A DNA stretch of 64,000 nucleotides from Nitrosomonas sp. (GCA_017984435.1 JAGNZK010000002.1:60469-124468); one strand, 5' to 3'; counted from the stretch's first letter, positions 37,091-47,402 are shown. A program made the numbers and translations. Notes: generated by a model not told the origin, from the letters alone.

Positions 37091-38671
37091 ATGGCGGTTA
37101 CCGATCAACAACAAACTTCAATTTTTCAGCTTATACAGGCAATGTTCAATGCCACACCGGGTGCGATTTACTTGCAAACGCTTAGAGAACAAATGGAGGC
37201 TGGGCAATCTGTAGTTGACCTAGCGCAATCTTTGTCAGGCAACGATCTTTTCTTTGGTAGAAATTATCCTGCCGATCTTACTCCTGGTCAGTTTGCAGTG
37301 GTCTTTGTTAATGATCTGGTAGGCAATCGCGCTCCTTTTGATATTATAGTCCAGGCAACCAGCTATATCATTAATCAAATGGCTGCCGGCGCCACGCAAA
37401 CCGAATTGATTGCAGAACTGACGCAAGCACTTTCTGCTATTACCGCCTCAGATCCCAATTGGGGAGAAGCTGCATTGCACTATAACACCGGTATTGTGAC
37501 AAAAGTTGTCGAGAATCTGGTGGGTGATTCGGTAACAGCTGATGACAAAGCATCTGCGGTGAATGACATGCTCACGCAAATGGCTGCCGGCCAGACTTTC
37601 GGATCAGTGGTCGAATGGGCGATCGCTGCACTGGATAATGTTGATCACGCCGATTCCACCTGGGGTAATGCGGCGGCATTATTTGACAATCGCATTGCGG
37701 TTTCCAAATATTATTCGGTTGATAAAGTGGGTTCCGCTACGCATTTAATACCTTTACGCGGATTGTTGGCGGAGGTGACCGCCGATGGCGCCTCGGTTGC
37801 TACTGTCAAAGCGAAAATCGATGATTTTCTTAAGGGCACCATTCCATTATTGAGTCTTAACGGTAGCAACGGTTTTCGCTTGGATGGCGTAGCAAAGCAT
37901 GACTCTTCGGGTGAATCAGTTAGTAGCGCAGCAGGGGATGTCAATGGCGATGGGTTTGCTGATGTGATTGTCGGTGCCATGTATGCTGATTCGAACGGTA
38001 ATGTCGATGCCGGTTCCAGTTATGTGATATTTGGCAAAGCCGCGGGTTTTGATGCTACGCTGACTTTGTCCAGCCTTAACGGTCTTAATGGTTTCCGTTT
38101 GGATGGCGTGGCAACCAATGACTATTCAGGCGTGTCGGTCAGCAGTGCGGGGGATGTGAACGGCGATGGTTTTGATGATGTGATGATGAGTCTTCCGTAT
38201 GCCAGTCCAAACGGAAATGATTCTGGCTCCAGCTATGTAATATTCGGCGGCAACTTTACCGCTGCAGTGACTCATCCCGGCACCCCCGAAAATGACAATC
38301 TCATCGGTACTTCCGCAGCAGAACGTTTTGTGGCCGGTAACGGTAACGATACAATGACCGGCAGTGGTGGTGCGGATGTGTTCCATGGCGGTGCGGGTGA
38401 TGACATTATTCAGGTATCCGATCTCGATTTTCGGCTGGTGGATGGTGGTACTGGTAGTGACACTTTGACGTTGGTCGATAGCGGAATGAGCCTGAATCTG
38501 CTCAATGTTCGTAGCAAAATCAGTGATATCGAAACCATCGATCTGACTGGCACTGGCAACAATACACTGACTCTGACGCCATTGGATGTGCTGAATCTGT
38601 CGAACAGTAGTAATACTCTGAAAGTCGATGGCAATGCCGGCGATCATGTTGTCGGACTTAGCAGCAGATAG
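37091..38671 (+). CDS. FG-GAP and RTX-like repeat protein, truncated at its C-terminus
   Basis: A 526-residue protein expected to be exported by type I secretion. I use the ATG at 37091 because GAGGAG lies nine bases upstream. The N-terminal ~250 residues are a helical domain with internal repeats (QMAAGATQTELIAELTQAL and later QMAAGQTFGSVVEWAIAAL), seen in RTX/S-layer-like proteins of nitrosomonads and relatives. Two FG-GAP calcium repeats follow (DVNGDGFADVIVG, DVNGDGFDDVMMS), then an RTX-like stretch (GNGNDTMTGSGGADVFHGGAGDD). The frame stops at TAG 38669-38671, but coding sequence continues in the same frame (see next entry), so the C-terminal secretion signal is probably lost. Confidence 0.75.
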   Translation: MAVTDQQQTSIFQLIQAMFNATPGAIYLQTLREQMEAGQSVVDLAQSLSGNDLFFGRNYPADLTPGQFAVVFVNDLVGNRAPFDIIVQATSYIINQMAAGATQTELIAELTQALSAITASDPNWGEAALHYNTGIVTKVVENLVGDSVTADDKASAVNDMLTQMAAGQTFGSVVEWAIAALDNVDHADSTWGNAAALFDNRIAVSKYYSVDKVGSATHLIPLRGLLAEVTADGASVATVKAKIDDFLKGTIPLLSLNGSNGFRLDGVAKHDSSGESVSSAAGDVNGDGFADVIVGAMYADSNGNVDAGSSYVIFGKAAGFDATLTLSSLNGLNGFRLDGVATNDYSGVSVSSAGDVNGDGFDDVMMSLPYASPNGNDSGSSYVIFGGNFTAAVTHPGTPENDNLIGTSAAERFVAGNGNDTMTGSGGADVFHGGAGDDIIQVSDLDFRLVDGGTGSDTLTLVDSGMSLNLLNVRSKISDIETIDLTGTGNNTLTLTPLDVLNLSNSSNTLKVDGNAGDHVVGLSSR

Positions 38672-38764
38672 ATAGATGACGGCGTTGCAGATGGCTATCA
38701 TACTTACACTCAAAGTGCTGCGGTGCTGCTAGTTGGGGTTAATATGACGACGGATTTTGTTTAA
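38672..38764 (+). pseudogene. Cut-off C-terminal tail of the FG-GAP protein
   Basis: Directly after the TAG the same frame reads 30 codons (IDDGVADGYHTYTQSAA, then VLLVGVNMTTDFV) to TAA at 38762-38764. GYHTYTQ..AAVLLV is a usual ending of this protein class, and such C-termini carry the uncleaved type I secretion signal. The TAG most likely replaces a Trp or Gln codon. A single-base sequencing error would give the same picture. Confidence 0.7.
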
Positions 38765-38804
38765 GATGTTCATTCTCAGTTGATTATCATGAATAAGGAT
38801 GTTT

Positions 38805-39857
38805 ATGGATACTAATGAAACGACCGCTACACCGGTGCTTGAAATCAATACTTCCCGCCAAATGCTGTCGTGGCTGGCCGAGCAGAAACTTGCTATTGCG
38901 TTGACGACTTACCAGATTGGCAAGCTGTATTTTGTCGGTCTTAAATCTGATAATACGCTTTCGGTATTCGAACGCAGTTTCAATCGCTGCATGGGGTTGT
39001 GTGCGACGCCGAATGGTTTATACATGAGCAGCCTGTATCAGGTCTGGCGCTTTGAAAATGTATTCGAGACCGGGCAGCAGCAAGATGGTTTTGACCGGTT
39101 GTATGTGCCACAAGTGGGGTATACCACCGGTGATCTGGATATTCACGACATGGCCGTGGATAGTGATGGACGACTGGTGTTCGTCAACACGTTGTTTGGC
39201 TGTTTGGCGACATTGAGTGAAACGCATAGCTTCAAACCGCTGTGGCAACCCGGTTTTATCAGCAAGCTGGCGGCGGAAGATCGTTGCCATCTGAACGGCC
39301 TGGCGATGAAAGACGGCCAACCGGCTTATGTGACTGCGGTGAGTCAATCCGATGTCGCGGATGGTTGGCGTGATCATCGCGCCGATGGCGGTATTGTCAT
39401 TGATGTCCAGCATAGTGAAATTATCTGCGCAGGACTTTCCATGCCGCATTCGCCGCGTTGGTATAACGGCAGATTATGGTTGCTCAATTCCGGCACCGGA
39501 GAGTTCGGTTATGTCGATCTTGAGTCGGGACGCTTTGAGTCGCTGTGTTTTTGTCCCGGCTATATGCGCGGCTTAAGCTTTCATGGTGATTTTGCCTTGG
39601 TGGGTTTGTCCAAGCCGCGTCACAATAAAACCTTTAGCGGTTTAGCATTGGATGCCAATCTTAAATCACGTAATGCGGAAGCACGTTGTGGTGTGCAGGT
39701 AATTGATCTGCGTACCGGCGATGTGGTGCATTGGTTGCGCATGGAAGGTGTGGTTGAAGAACTTTATGATGTGGTTGCTTTGCCCCATGTGCGCCGCCCG
39801 ATGGCGTTGGGCTTTAAGACGGATGAAATTCGTCGGGTGCTGAGTATTGAAGCTTAG
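38805..39857 (+). CDS. TIGR03032 family protein
   Basis: A 350-residue protein of the TIGR03032 group, function unknown. It has the repeated beta-strand character of a propeller (LYFVGLKSDNTLSVFERSF, GLYMSSLYQVWRFENV, FVNTLFGCLATLSETHSF) and the conserved block LWLLNSGTGEFGYVDLESG. I use the ATG at 38805, with AAGGA five bases upstream; an ATG six bases before it falls on the ribosome site. It starts 40 bases after the end of the FG-GAP tail and is probably in the same transcript. No signal peptide. Homologues are often found beside large repeat proteins, but the role is not known. Confidence 0.8.
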   Translation: MDTNETTATPVLEINTSRQMLSWLAEQKLAIALTTYQIGKLYFVGLKSDNTLSVFERSFNRCMGLCATPNGLYMSSLYQVWRFENVFETGQQQDGFDRLYVPQVGYTTGDLDIHDMAVDSDGRLVFVNTLFGCLATLSETHSFKPLWQPGFISKLAAEDRCHLNGLAMKDGQPAYVTAVSQSDVADGWRDHRADGGIVIDVQHSEIICAGLSMPHSPRWYNGRLWLLNSGTGEFGYVDLESGRFESLCFCPGYMRGLSFHGDFALVGLSKPRHNKTFSGLALDANLKSRNAEARCGVQVIDLRTGDVVHWLRMEGVVEELYDVVALPHVRRPMALGFKTDEIRRVLSIEA

Positions 39858-40155
39858 TATTTTTTCATTCAAACAATCTTCTGGATAATAAAATTTCATT
39901 TCTTCGCATAGCTCGGGAGTCTCGGAATAATTCGCATTTGTCATTCCAGATATAGCCAGGAAGCTTTCAGAATCAGCAATATGGATCGTTAATCTTTTCG
40001 AATTCAATGCTTGCTCTTTGCGGTAAAGTTGCTCATTTTTACTACAATAACATTACTCGCTCTAATTGTTTTTCTTGACATTTTATTAACATTTGTCGTG
40101 GTACTGTACGCAGCCCTGTAGTTAAAATGTGATCAATTTTATAGATGAGGAAATC
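39858..40155. other. 298-base intergenic region
   Basis: Nothing coding can be supported. A TTGACA (40075-40080) lies upstream of the small secreted protein gene but has no good -10 at the right distance. An open minus-strand frame across the first half overlaps the TIGR03032 gene and looks accidental. Confidence 0.4.
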
Positions 40156-40380
40156 ATGCTTATAAAACTTTTTCTGGCTGTTGTATTAAGTTTAAGTGTT
40201 TCATGTTTTGCTGAGTCAGGAGCAGATAAATCAAAATCATCGACTGATTCGAATCAACAAACACAGACATCGCAACCAAGCGCATCGTCGACCACAAAAA
40301 AAGACGCTCAAGTCGTTGAAGATCCCGATAAAGACAAAAAACCACCGATGATTGAATATTGTAGAAAGCACACTTGCTAA
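40156..40380 (+). CDS. Small secreted low-complexity protein
   Basis: A 74-residue protein that I do not recognise. GAGGAAATC precedes the ATG at 40156, and a signal peptide follows (MLIKLFLAVVLSLSVSCFA). The mature part is Ser/Thr/Gln/Lys-rich and probably disordered (SKSSTDSNQQTQTSQPSASS), ending in an acidic-basic stretch and EYCRKHTC with two cysteines. It lies 40 bases before the carbonic anhydrase gene and may share its transcript. Composition is typical of small periplasmic proteins. Confidence 0.6.
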   Translation: MLIKLFLAVVLSLSVSCFAESGADKSKSSTDSNQQTQTSQPSASSTTKKDAQVVEDPDKDKKPPMIEYCRKHTC

Positions 40381-40420
40381 ACCAATTAAATAAAAAATTG
40401 AATAACAAGGAGGAGTATCA

Positions 40421-41218
40421 ATGAAGATAATTAAAATTGTTTTTATAAGTACGGTGTTTATTCTTATGTCTAATGCTACTACTCGTGCGGCTAGTCCGCA
40501 CTGGACGCATGAGGCCCAATCAACATGGGGCGCAATTCAGGATAGCACGCAAACGGTAGTGCCGCTAAATTATCCTTATGCGGAATGCAGTATAGGCGCG
40601 CATCAGTCTCCGATCGATCTCGCTGCGGCAAAAATAGATAATACAAAACCATTGAATGGCTTAGAAGTTTGGTATGATATTGATATTGCACCAGTATTTA
40701 ACAATACTGGTCATGCGGTACAAGTAAATACTTCGACGGACTATACAGGCGAGTTAAAAATCGGAGAAGAATCTTACCCATTGATTCAACTTCATTTCCA
40801 TGAACCGAGTGAGCACGTCATTGGTAATACAAAATTTCCTGCTGAACTGCATTACGTCCATATTGGCGCCGAGGGAAGAATTATCGTATTAGCTGTTGCG
40901 ATTAATGTAGGCGAAGAAAATACAACATTCCAGACTATTCTGGATAATACGCCTCATCAACAAGGACAAAATCCGAGTACCGGCATCCAAATCAATCCTG
41001 CGTCATTACTTCCTCCATTACATCACAATAGACCGGATTTTTATACTTTGGCAGGTTCTTTGACGACACCACCCTGTAGTGAAGGCGTTCAATGGTACCT
41101 TGTGTCAGAGGCTATCACTATATCGGCAACACAACTTGAGCAACTGAAAGGGTTTTATACTAATAATGCGAGATCGCCTCAAGGCTTAAATGGACGAGCT
41201 GTATTGTCGACACAATAA
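40421..41218 (+). CDS. Periplasmic alpha-carbonic anhydrase
   Basis: Reversible hydration of CO2 in the periplasm. Signal peptide (residues 1 to ~24), then the alpha-class fold: HQSPIDL, zinc ligands in LHFHEPSEH and ELHYVH, and the conserved SLTTPPCSEGVQWYLV with the substrate-pocket Thr. Two cysteines (AECSIG and PPCSEG) are in the usual disulfide positions. 265 residues is normal. GGAGGAG lies seven bases before the ATG. In a chemolithoautotroph it could help supply bicarbonate for carbon fixation, but that is inference. Confidence 0.93.
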   Translation: MKIIKIVFISTVFILMSNATTRAASPHWTHEAQSTWGAIQDSTQTVVPLNYPYAECSIGAHQSPIDLAAAKIDNTKPLNGLEVWYDIDIAPVFNNTGHAVQVNTSTDYTGELKIGEESYPLIQLHFHEPSEHVIGNTKFPAELHYVHIGAEGRIIVLAVAINVGEENTTFQTILDNTPHQQGQNPSTGIQINPASLLPPLHHNRPDFYTLAGSLTTPPCSEGVQWYLVSEAITISATQLEQLKGFYTNNARSPQGLNGRAVLSTQ

Positions 41219-41230
41219 TCTTTAATAAGG

Positions 41231-41257
41231 AACACCCCGCAGTTTCTGCGGGGTGTT
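41231..41257. terminator. Perfect 12-base hairpin between convergent genes
   Basis: AACACCCCGCAG and CTGCGGGGTGTT with loop TTT, 13 bases after the carbonic anhydrase stop. No long T-run on the plus side; on the minus side the sequence is CCTTATTAAA. A GC-rich stem this strong probably ends transcription from at least the carbonic anhydrase gene. Confidence 0.65.
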
Positions 41258-41343
41258 GATCGTACTTTCGAATTGTTGATTTTCAACCTGGCTTTCCTTC
41301 TCCAGAGGGCAGGGAATTAAGCCGCAGAGATTAAAGATTGGTT

Positions 41344-42279
41344 TCAGAAGATATGAGTAGCAAAATTCTCAAAATAATATTGATCAATCTCATCGCGAGA
41401 AAATTGGTGATTCTGTCCGCCGCGCCGGGCGATTTTTAGAGCACCCATCAGTGAACCGAGTTGTCCCGTGGTTTGCCAATCCAGATTATTGACAATGCCA
41501 TACAGCAGCCCGGCACGGTATGCGTCGCCGCAGCCGGTTGGATCGACGATTTCTTTGGGTTTGATACAGGGGATTTCAAATTGTTTGCCATTGGCATAGA
41601 TGATAGAACCGTGTGCGCCGAGGGTGACAATCAGCGCTTTGGCTTTGTTTGCTAGGGATTCAAGATTGAGTCCTGTTCGGTCTTGCAGCATCTGACCTTC
41701 ATAATCATTGACAGCGATATAGTCCGCTTTGTCGATGAAATCCAGCAGTTCTTCACCGTTATACATTGGCAAGCCTTGACCTGGATCAAACACAAACGGA
41801 ATGCCGGCTTCGTGAAATTCACGCGCATGTTGCAACATGCCGTCACGTCCATCCGGTGCAATAATGCCTAGCTGGATATCGTGCGTATCTTGTACGGAAT
41901 TGAGGTGCGAGAAATTCATCGCACCCGGATGAAATGCAGTGATCTGGTTATCATCCAGATCCGTGGTGATGAATGCTTGTGCGGTGAGTGTGTCGGGGAT
42001 ATGCTGCACATGGTTCTGGCTCAGGTTTAATTGTTCAAACCGTGCGGCATAGGGCGCATAATCATCGCCAACGGCGGCCATCATCACAGGTTCGCCGCCA
42101 AGCATTTTTAAATTGTAAGCGATATTACCCGCACATCCGCCAAATTCACGTCGCATTTCAGGAACCAAAAATGCGACATTCAATACATGAATCTTTTCTG
42201 GCAGAATGTGGTTCTTAAAATGATCCGGGAAGACCATAATATTATCGTATGCGATGGAACCGCAAATCAGTATGCGCAT
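41344..42279 (-). CDS. PfkB-family carbohydrate/nucleoside kinase (adenosine kinase-like)
   Basis: A 311-residue ribokinase-superfamily kinase. Seen: the N-terminal GG motif region FGGCAGNIAYNLKMLGGEP and the C-terminal signature DPTGCGDAYRAGLLYG, whose Asp in GCGDA is the catalytic base. The betaproteobacterial proteins of this kind are usually named carbohydrate kinase or adenosine kinase; substrate is not clear, though the GGCAGN start resembles bacterial adenosine kinases. It follows gcvPB after 125 bases containing a hairpin, so is probably a separate unit. Confidence 0.85.
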   Translation of the reverse strand: MRILICGSIAYDNIMVFPDHFKNHILPEKIHVLNVAFLVPEMRREFGGCAGNIAYNLKMLGGEPVMMAAVGDDYAPYAARFEQLNLSQNHVQHIPDTLTAQAFITTDLDDNQITAFHPGAMNFSHLNSVQDTHDIQLGIIAPDGRDGMLQHAREFHEAGIPFVFDPGQGLPMYNGEELLDFIDKADYIAVNDYEGQMLQDRTGLNLESLANKAKALIVTLGAHGSIIYANGKQFEIPCIKPKEIVDPTGCGDAYRAGLLYGIVNNLDWQTTGQLGSLMGALKIARRGGQNHQFSRDEIDQYYFENFATHIF

Positions 42280-42316
42280 GGTTTTGGTATTGATAATTAG
42301 AAGAGGTGGGTAGCGG

Positions 42317-42365
42317 CGGCAGGTTTAACAGAAATCCTGATCTCGGTAAATCTGTATTCCTGCCG
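42317..42365 (-). terminator. Hairpin between gcvPB and the PfkB kinase gene
   Basis: CGGCAGG (42317-42323) pairs with CCTGCCG (42359-42365), with an inner ACAGA/TCTGT pair, giving an interrupted stem. No T-run. It may mark the 3' end of the glycine cleavage transcript. Confidence 0.35.
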
Positions 42366-42404
42366 TCGTGATTGATGCTAAATTAGATACAGTGTATTGC
42401 TTTA

Positions 42405-43856
42405 TCAGACGCTGGGTTTCCAGGCCAAATCCAGTTCACGCGCTGCTTTGACATCGTCCAGCTTGCGTACTGGCATGGTGTGCGGTGCGCCTTTTATCAT
42501 ATCCGGTTGTAGCTCGATTTCCTGCAAAATTTCTTTCATGGATTTGACAAATGCATCCAGTGTTTCCTTGGATTCCGTTTCAGCCGGTTCAATCAATAAG
42601 CATTCAGGCACCAGCATCGGGAAATATGTGGTAGGTGCATGATAGCCTTTATCCAGCAGGCGCTTGGCCAAGTTCATCGCGGTCACACCGGTTTTATCCT
42701 TAATATCTTTCATGGTGACAATAAATTCATGGCTGGCGCGTCGCGTTGGGTAAGCAATTTCAAACCCTGCTTTGCGTAATTCAGCCATCAAATAATTGGC
42801 ATTCAATGTGGCAAATTCAGAAATACGATGCATGCCGTGCATGCCTAACAAGCGAATATAGATATATGCACGCAGCAGTACGCCGGCATTTCCCATATGA
42901 GCGGATAAGCGCCCGATTGATTGCGGTTTGTCTTTCTCAGTGATCCAGCGGTAGCGATCACCTTCCTTGGTCACGATGGGAATCGGCATAAAAGGAAGTA
43001 AGCGTTCAGCCACACCAACGGGTGCAGAACCTGGGCCACCGCCACCATGCGGTGTGGAGAAAGTTTTGTGCAGATTAATGTGAATCACATCAAAACCCAT
43101 GTCGCCCGGTTTTACTTTACCCAGCACTGCATTCAGATTGGCGCCGTCGTAATACAATAATCCACCGACCTGATGTACAACACGACTCATTTCAGCGACA
43201 TTTTTTTCAAATACGCCCAATGTAGAAGGGTTGGTCAGCATCAATCCGGCTGTTTGCGGTCCGACCGCTGCTTTCAATGCGTCCAGATCTACATTACCTT
43301 CCTTGTCGGTGGCGATTTCCACTACCTTGAAACCGCACATCACGGCAGTGGCGGGGTTTGTACCGTGCGCCGCATCCGGTACAATGATCTCAGTGCGCGT
43401 AAAATCGCCGCGTGATTCATGGTAAGCGCGAATCATCATAACGCCGATCAATTCACCTTGTGCGCCGGCCATTGGCGTCAGACTAACACCGGCCATGCCG
43501 GTAACCGCTTTTAAAGTCTCCTGTAATTCGTACATGCAAGCGAGAAAACCCTGTCCGGTATCTTCCGGTGCGAGCGGATGTCTGGACAAAAATTGCGGTA
43601 GCATAGCCAATGAGTTACAGGCGCGAGGATTGTATTTCATCGTGCATGAACCCAGCGGATAAAACTCGGTATCAATCGAGAAATTCTTTTGTGACAGACG
43701 CGTGTAATGACGCACCGTATCCATCTCGGAGACTTCCGGCAAAAGCACTGGCGATTTGCGCAGCAGGTTTTGCGGAATCTTGGATTTACTGGCAGGTGTC
43801 GCCGGAGACTGGGAATAATTACGACGCCCTGGGCGAGAGTGTTCAAATATCAGCAT
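42405..43856 (-). CDS. gcvPB: Glycine dehydrogenase (decarboxylating) subunit 2
   Basis: C-terminal half of the split P-protein, which decarboxylates glycine with PLP. The PLP lysine is in [17 protein letters not shown], with the glycine-rich tail that follows it in P-proteins. [12 protein letters not shown] and [18 protein letters not shown] are further conserved blocks. 483 residues is the length of the split-type subunit. It is the last gene of the glycine cleavage operon, 21 bases after tpx. Confidence 0.95.
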   Translation of the reverse strand: MLIFEHSRPGRRNYSQSPATPASKSKIPQNLLRKSPVLLPEVSEMDTVRHYTRLSQKNFSIDTEFYPLGSCTMKYNPRACNSLAMLPQFLSRHPLAPEDTGQGFLACMYELQETLKAVTGMAGVSLTPMAGAQGELIGVMMIRAYHESRGDFTRTEIIVPDAAHGTNPATAVMCGFKVVEIATDKEGNVDLDALKAAVGPQTAGLMLTNPSTLGVFEKNVAEMSRVVHQVGGLLYYDGANLNAVLGKVKPGDMGFDVIHINLHKTFSTPHGGGGPGSAPVGVAERLLPFMPIPIVTKEGDRYRWITEKDKPQSIGRLSAHMGNAGVLLRAYIYIRLLGMHGMHRISEFATLNANYLMAELRKAGFEIAYPTRRASHEFIVTMKDIKDKTGVTAMNLAKRLLDKGYHAPTTYFPMLVPECLLIEPAETESKETLDAFVKSMKEILQEIELQPDMIKGAPHTMPVRKLDDVKAARELDLAWKPSV

Positions 43857-43877
43857 GATTTATGAGTAATCGTTAAT

Positions 43878-44372
43878 TTATTTTAGGGCTGCTAAGGCGG
43901 CTTCATAATTCGGTTCATCGGCAATCTCCGGAACCAGCTCGGCATGGATGATGGTGTCGGATTCATCCAGAACGATTACTGCACGTGCCGTGATACCGGC
44001 AAATGGGCTGTCTGCGATGAAAACGCCATAATCCTTCATGAAATTGGCGCCGCGCATGGTTGATAGCGTAACCACCTTGTCCAGTCCTTCGGCATCACAG
44101 AAGCGACTCATGGCAAAAGGCAAATCAGCCGCAATGATCAATACCACGGTGTTATTCATATTACTGGCTTGCTGGTTGAATTTGCGTGTTGAAATCGCGC
44201 ATACCGGCGTATCCAGGCTAGGCACGATGTTTAGTACTTTCTTTTTACCGGCATAATTGGCCAATGTGACATCTGCGAGGTCTCTGTTGACTAACGAAAA
44301 GGCAGGTGCTTTTTGACCGACTTTGGGAAAAGTGCCATCAAGTTTAATGGGATTTCCTTTAAGAGTAACCAT
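43878..44372 (-). CDS. tpx: Thiol peroxidase (atypical 2-Cys peroxiredoxin)
   Basis: Reduces hydrogen and alkyl peroxides with thioredoxin. Peroxidatic Cys58 is in [14 protein letters not shown] and resolving Cys92 in [10 protein letters not shown], the two-cysteine arrangement of Tpx. 164 residues is the usual size. It sits between gcvPA and gcvPB, 62 and 21 bases away, and must be transcribed with them; that placement puts an antioxidant enzyme under the glycine riboswitch. Confidence 0.95.
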   Translation of the reverse strand: MVTLKGNPIKLDGTFPKVGQKAPAFSLVNRDLADVTLANYAGKKKVLNIVPSLDTPVCAISTRKFNQQASNMNNTVVLIIAADLPFAMSRFCDAEGLDKVVTLSTMRGANFMKDYGVFIADSPFAGITARAVIVLDESDTIIHAELVPEIADEPNYEAALAALK

Positions 44373-44434
44373 GATTTTTCCTTAATATAAATATTGAAGT
44401 TGAAAAACGATATATTCTGAATGAGTTAAGTATA

Positions 44435-45787
44435 TTAACTGAGTGCTTGTTTCAAAGCTTGCGCATAATTTTGTAAATCAGCCGCAACTTTGGTTTCTGT
44501 GGCACAAACCAACAATGTGTTACCCAATTCAGGATAATGTTCTTGTAAATCGAATCCTCCGAGGATGCCTTTCTGTTTTAACTTGGATAATACTTCAGCG
44601 GCCGGAGCGGGCAGGGTTAATGCAACTTCATGGAATATCGGTGCGCTGAAGGTTCTTTTTATGCCATTGATTTTTTCCAGCTGTTCAACCAGTTCCAGCG
44701 TGTTGGCATGTGACTGTGCGGCAATCCGGCGCAACCCTTCCGGACCTGTTAAAGACATATAAATTGTGGCAGCGGTAACCATCAATCCTTGATTGGTACA
44801 AATGTTGGAAGTGGCTTTGGAGCGGCGGATATGCTGTTCGCGTGCCTGTAACGTTAGCACGAAGCCTTCTTTGTTATCCAAATCGGTAGTGCGGCCAATG
44901 ATACGTCCCGGCATTTGGCGCACTAAAGCATCCTTGCAAGCCATAAAGCCAAAGTAGGGGCCACCGCTGGAAAGTGGAATGCCCAATGGTTGGCCTTCAC
45001 CGACAGCAATATCGGCACCTTTACTGCCCCATTCGCCTGGCGGTGTCAGTAATGCCAGCGCAGTGGGATTGACGACACCGATGGCAAAGGCATTTTTACT
45101 GTGCGCCCAATCAGTCAGTGCATCGACTTGTTCCAGTACACCAAAGAAATTGGGCTGTGGAATCACTAAAGCTGCGAAATCTTCATGATTCGATTTGGCT
45201 AACGATTCCGGCAGGACTTGTCCGCACTCGGTGCAGAAAGGCAGTTCTACCACTTCAATTTTCTGATTGCTGACAATGGCACGAACGACTTTCCGGTAAA
45301 TGGGATGTACTGTTTGCGGGATCAGGATGCGTCGTGATGTTTTGTGCGAACGGACGGCCATCAGTGCGGCTTCTGCCAGTGCGGTTGCACCGTCATACAT
45401 GCTGGCGTTAGAGACATCCATACCAGTCAATGAAGCCATCATCGATTGGTATTCATACAATAATTGCAAGGTTCCCTGGCTGGCTTCGGCTTGATACGGC
45501 GTATAGGAGGAATAAAACTCACCGCGCGTGGTGATTTGCCAAACCGCGGCAGGAATATGATGTTCATACGCGCCTGCACCGATGAAGTTTTGATAAAACC
45601 CATCTTGTCCGGCGCGTTCCATCATCAACCGGGTAATTTCCATTTCACTGAGTCCGGATGGAACGCCTGTTAATTCGCCACTGATTAAATCTTTTGGAAT
45701 TTCATCAAAAAGCTCTTCAATTGTCTTTGCGCCAATGCTGGCCAGCATCTCGGCGACATCTTCTTCGGTATGTGGAATAAACGGCAT
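44435..45787 (-). CDS. gcvPA: Glycine dehydrogenase (decarboxylating) subunit 1
   Basis: N-terminal half of the split P-protein, without the PLP lysine. Recognised from [18 protein letters not shown] at the start, [37 protein letters not shown] and [19 protein letters not shown]. 450 residues matches the split subunit. It needs GcvPB for activity. It follows gcvH by 71 bases. Confidence 0.95.
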   Translation of the reverse strand: MPFIPHTEEDVAEMLASIGAKTIEELFDEIPKDLISGELTGVPSGLSEMEITRLMMERAGQDGFYQNFIGAGAYEHHIPAAVWQITTRGEFYSSYTPYQAEASQGTLQLLYEYQSMMASLTGMDVSNASMYDGATALAEAALMAVRSHKTSRRILIPQTVHPIYRKVVRAIVSNQKIEVVELPFCTECGQVLPESLAKSNHEDFAALVIPQPNFFGVLEQVDALTDWAHSKNAFAIGVVNPTALALLTPPGEWGSKGADIAVGEGQPLGIPLSSGGPYFGFMACKDALVRQMPGRIIGRTTDLDNKEGFVLTLQAREQHIRRSKATSNICTNQGLMVTAATIYMSLTGPEGLRRIAAQSHANTLELVEQLEKINGIKRTFSAPIFHEVALTLPAPAAEVLSKLKQKGILGGFDLQEHYPELGNTLLVCATETKVAADLQNYAQALKQALS

Positions 45788-45858
45788 GATTTGTTTTTAA
45801 GGCTTAAGTAATAAAGTATAGGATACGCGGATAAGTTCAGATTGCGCTGCAGATATTG

Positions 45859-46248
45859 TTAGTGATCTTCGTTTTCAACCAATTTGGTATAAGCTGCAGC
45901 ATCGAGTAGTCCATCCAGCTCAGCTGTGTTGCTTGGTTTTAATTTAAACAACCAGGCGGAATAAGCATCTTCGTTGATTTTTCCCGGCTCATCAGTCAAT
46001 GGGGTATTGACTGTGATGACTTCACCGGAAATCGGTGAGTAAACATCAGCGGCTGCCTTGACGGATTCAGCGACGGCGCATTCTTCTTTTTGTTTCAGTT
46101 TGCGTCCAACTTCCGGCAGCTCAATAAACACCATATCGCCGAGCAATTCCTGTGCGTGATGGGTAATCCCAACAGTTACCGTGCCATCGGCCTCAGGTTT
46201 CACCCACTCATGGGATTTGCTATATTTTAAATTGGTTGGAATACTCAT
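45859..46248 (-). CDS. gcvH: Glycine cleavage system H protein
   Basis: Lipoyl carrier shuttling the aminomethyl group between P, T and L proteins. The lipoylated lysine is Lys64 in [15 protein letters not shown]. 129 residues is normal. Ribosome site GGAGTG lies before the ATG. Second gene of the operon, 43 bases after gcvT. Confidence 0.97.
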   Translation of the reverse strand: MSIPTNLKYSKSHEWVKPEADGTVTVGITHHAQELLGDMVFIELPEVGRKLKQKEECAVAESVKAAADVYSPISGEVITVNTPLTDEPGKINEDAYSAWLFKLKPSNTAELDGLLDAAAYTKLVENEDH

Positions 46249-46291
46249 GTTTTCACTCCAGATTAAAGTAATATTTCGTTACAGTTTTGAA

Positions 46292-47383
46292 TTAAATCAA
46301 TACTTTTCCATTACGCACGAACGGGTATTTTACCACTTTTGCACGTAACTTCTTATCGCGTACCACCACATTGACCTCATCGCCGATAGCTACTTGTATC
46401 GGTAGGCGAGCTAAGGCAATCGATTGATTGATTGTCGGTGAGAATCCGCCGCTGGTGATTTCGCCTTCATATTCAGTGCCATCATGTTGTGCAATCACTT
46501 GTTGGTGGCTGCGTAATACGCCGCGATCAATCAATGACAACCCTACCAGCTGTTGCGTAATAGGCGTATCCAGCAGTGCCTGTTTGCCGATGAAATCCCG
46601 TTCACTTTTCAGATCAACCGTCCAGGCGAGACCCGATTCCATCGGATTTTTGGTTTCATCCATATCCTGACCGTATAAATTCATGCCGGCTTCCAGACGC
46701 AATGTATCACGGGCACCCAGTCCGGCAGGTGCAACACCGGCTGCATGTAATGCTTTCCAGAATGTGGGTGCATCAGCGGCAGGCAGAATGATTTCAAACC
46801 CATCCTCGCCGGTATAACCCGTACGCGCAATAAAATATTGATTCACTACAGTCGATTGGAACAGCTTCAATTCTTCCGTCGCAGCCTGGGAACCTGAAAT
46901 GACTTGCCAGACCTTCGCGCGCGCGTTAGGGCCTTGTATCGCGATCATCGCAAGATCACGCCGCGGAGTGATTTCCAGATTGGGTGCGAGCGCATCGCGT
47001 TGTTTGAGCATCCAGGCAACATCCTTGTCGGCCGTGCCGGCATTCACTACGATGCGGAACCAGGATTCAGACAGAAAATAGATAATCAGATCATCAATGA
47101 TGCCGCCCTGCGGGGTCAGCATACAAGAATATAACGCTTTGCCAGGAAGTGTCAGTTTATCAACATTGTTAGCGACCAGTTGGCGCAAGAAACCGCGCAC
47201 ATTGTCACCTTTAATATCAACCGGTAGCATGTGAGAGACGTCAAACATGCCTGCATCTTGGCGTACTTTATGGTGTTCATCTAACTGTGAGCCGTAATGC
47301 AACGGCATATCCCAGCCACCAAAATCCACCATTTTGGCATTCATGTCGCGGTGGGTTTGATTAAGGGGTGTCATTTTCAGCAC
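46292..47383 (-). CDS. gcvT: Glycine cleavage system T protein (aminomethyltransferase)
   Basis: Releases ammonia and passes the one-carbon unit to tetrahydrofolate. Conserved blocks: the N-terminal [19 protein letters not shown] with [17 protein letters not shown] and the C-terminal [18 protein letters not shown] with the catalytic Asp region. 363 residues is normal. GGGAGAATAATCC precedes the ATG; the terminator hairpin of the riboswitch ends about 20 bases upstream. First gene of the operon. Confidence 0.96.
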   Translation of the reverse strand: MLKMTPLNQTHRDMNAKMVDFGGWDMPLHYGSQLDEHHKVRQDAGMFDVSHMLPVDIKGDNVRGFLRQLVANNVDKLTLPGKALYSCMLTPQGGIIDDLIIYFLSESWFRIVVNAGTADKDVAWMLKQRDALAPNLEITPRRDLAMIAIQGPNARAKVWQVISGSQAATEELKLFQSTVVNQYFIARTGYTGEDGFEIILPAADAPTFWKALHAAGVAPAGLGARDTLRLEAGMNLYGQDMDETKNPMESGLAWTVDLKSERDFIGKQALLDTPITQQLVGLSLIDRGVLRSHQQVIAQHDGTEYEGEITSGGFSPTINQSIALARLPIQVAIGDEVNVVVRDKKLRAKVVKYPFVRNGKVLI

Positions 47384-47402
47384 GGATTATTCTCCCGAAA
47401 AT

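Noticed and set aside
37860-38250. Tandem DNA repeat in the FG-GAP region
   Set aside because: Similarity between the two ~200-base units is explained by the protein repeat; no separate DNA element is needed.
17954-38671. Amber suppression: two genes (ParE toxin, FG-GAP protein) have in-frame TAG with coding sequence beyond
   Set aside because: TAG is used as the ordinary stop of several genes here (uvrD, the formate/nitrite channel, GH38-like copy 2), and other broken genes carry TAA or frameshifts. Independent point mutations explain it better.
38126-38713. Minus-strand open frame of 195 codons within the FG-GAP gene
   Set aside because: Antisense shadow of a repeat-rich coding region; composition follows the other strand.
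39666-40007. Minus-strand open frame of 113 codons across the TIGR03032 3' end
   Set aside because: Mostly antisense to a well-supported gene, no ribosome site, no recognisable motif.
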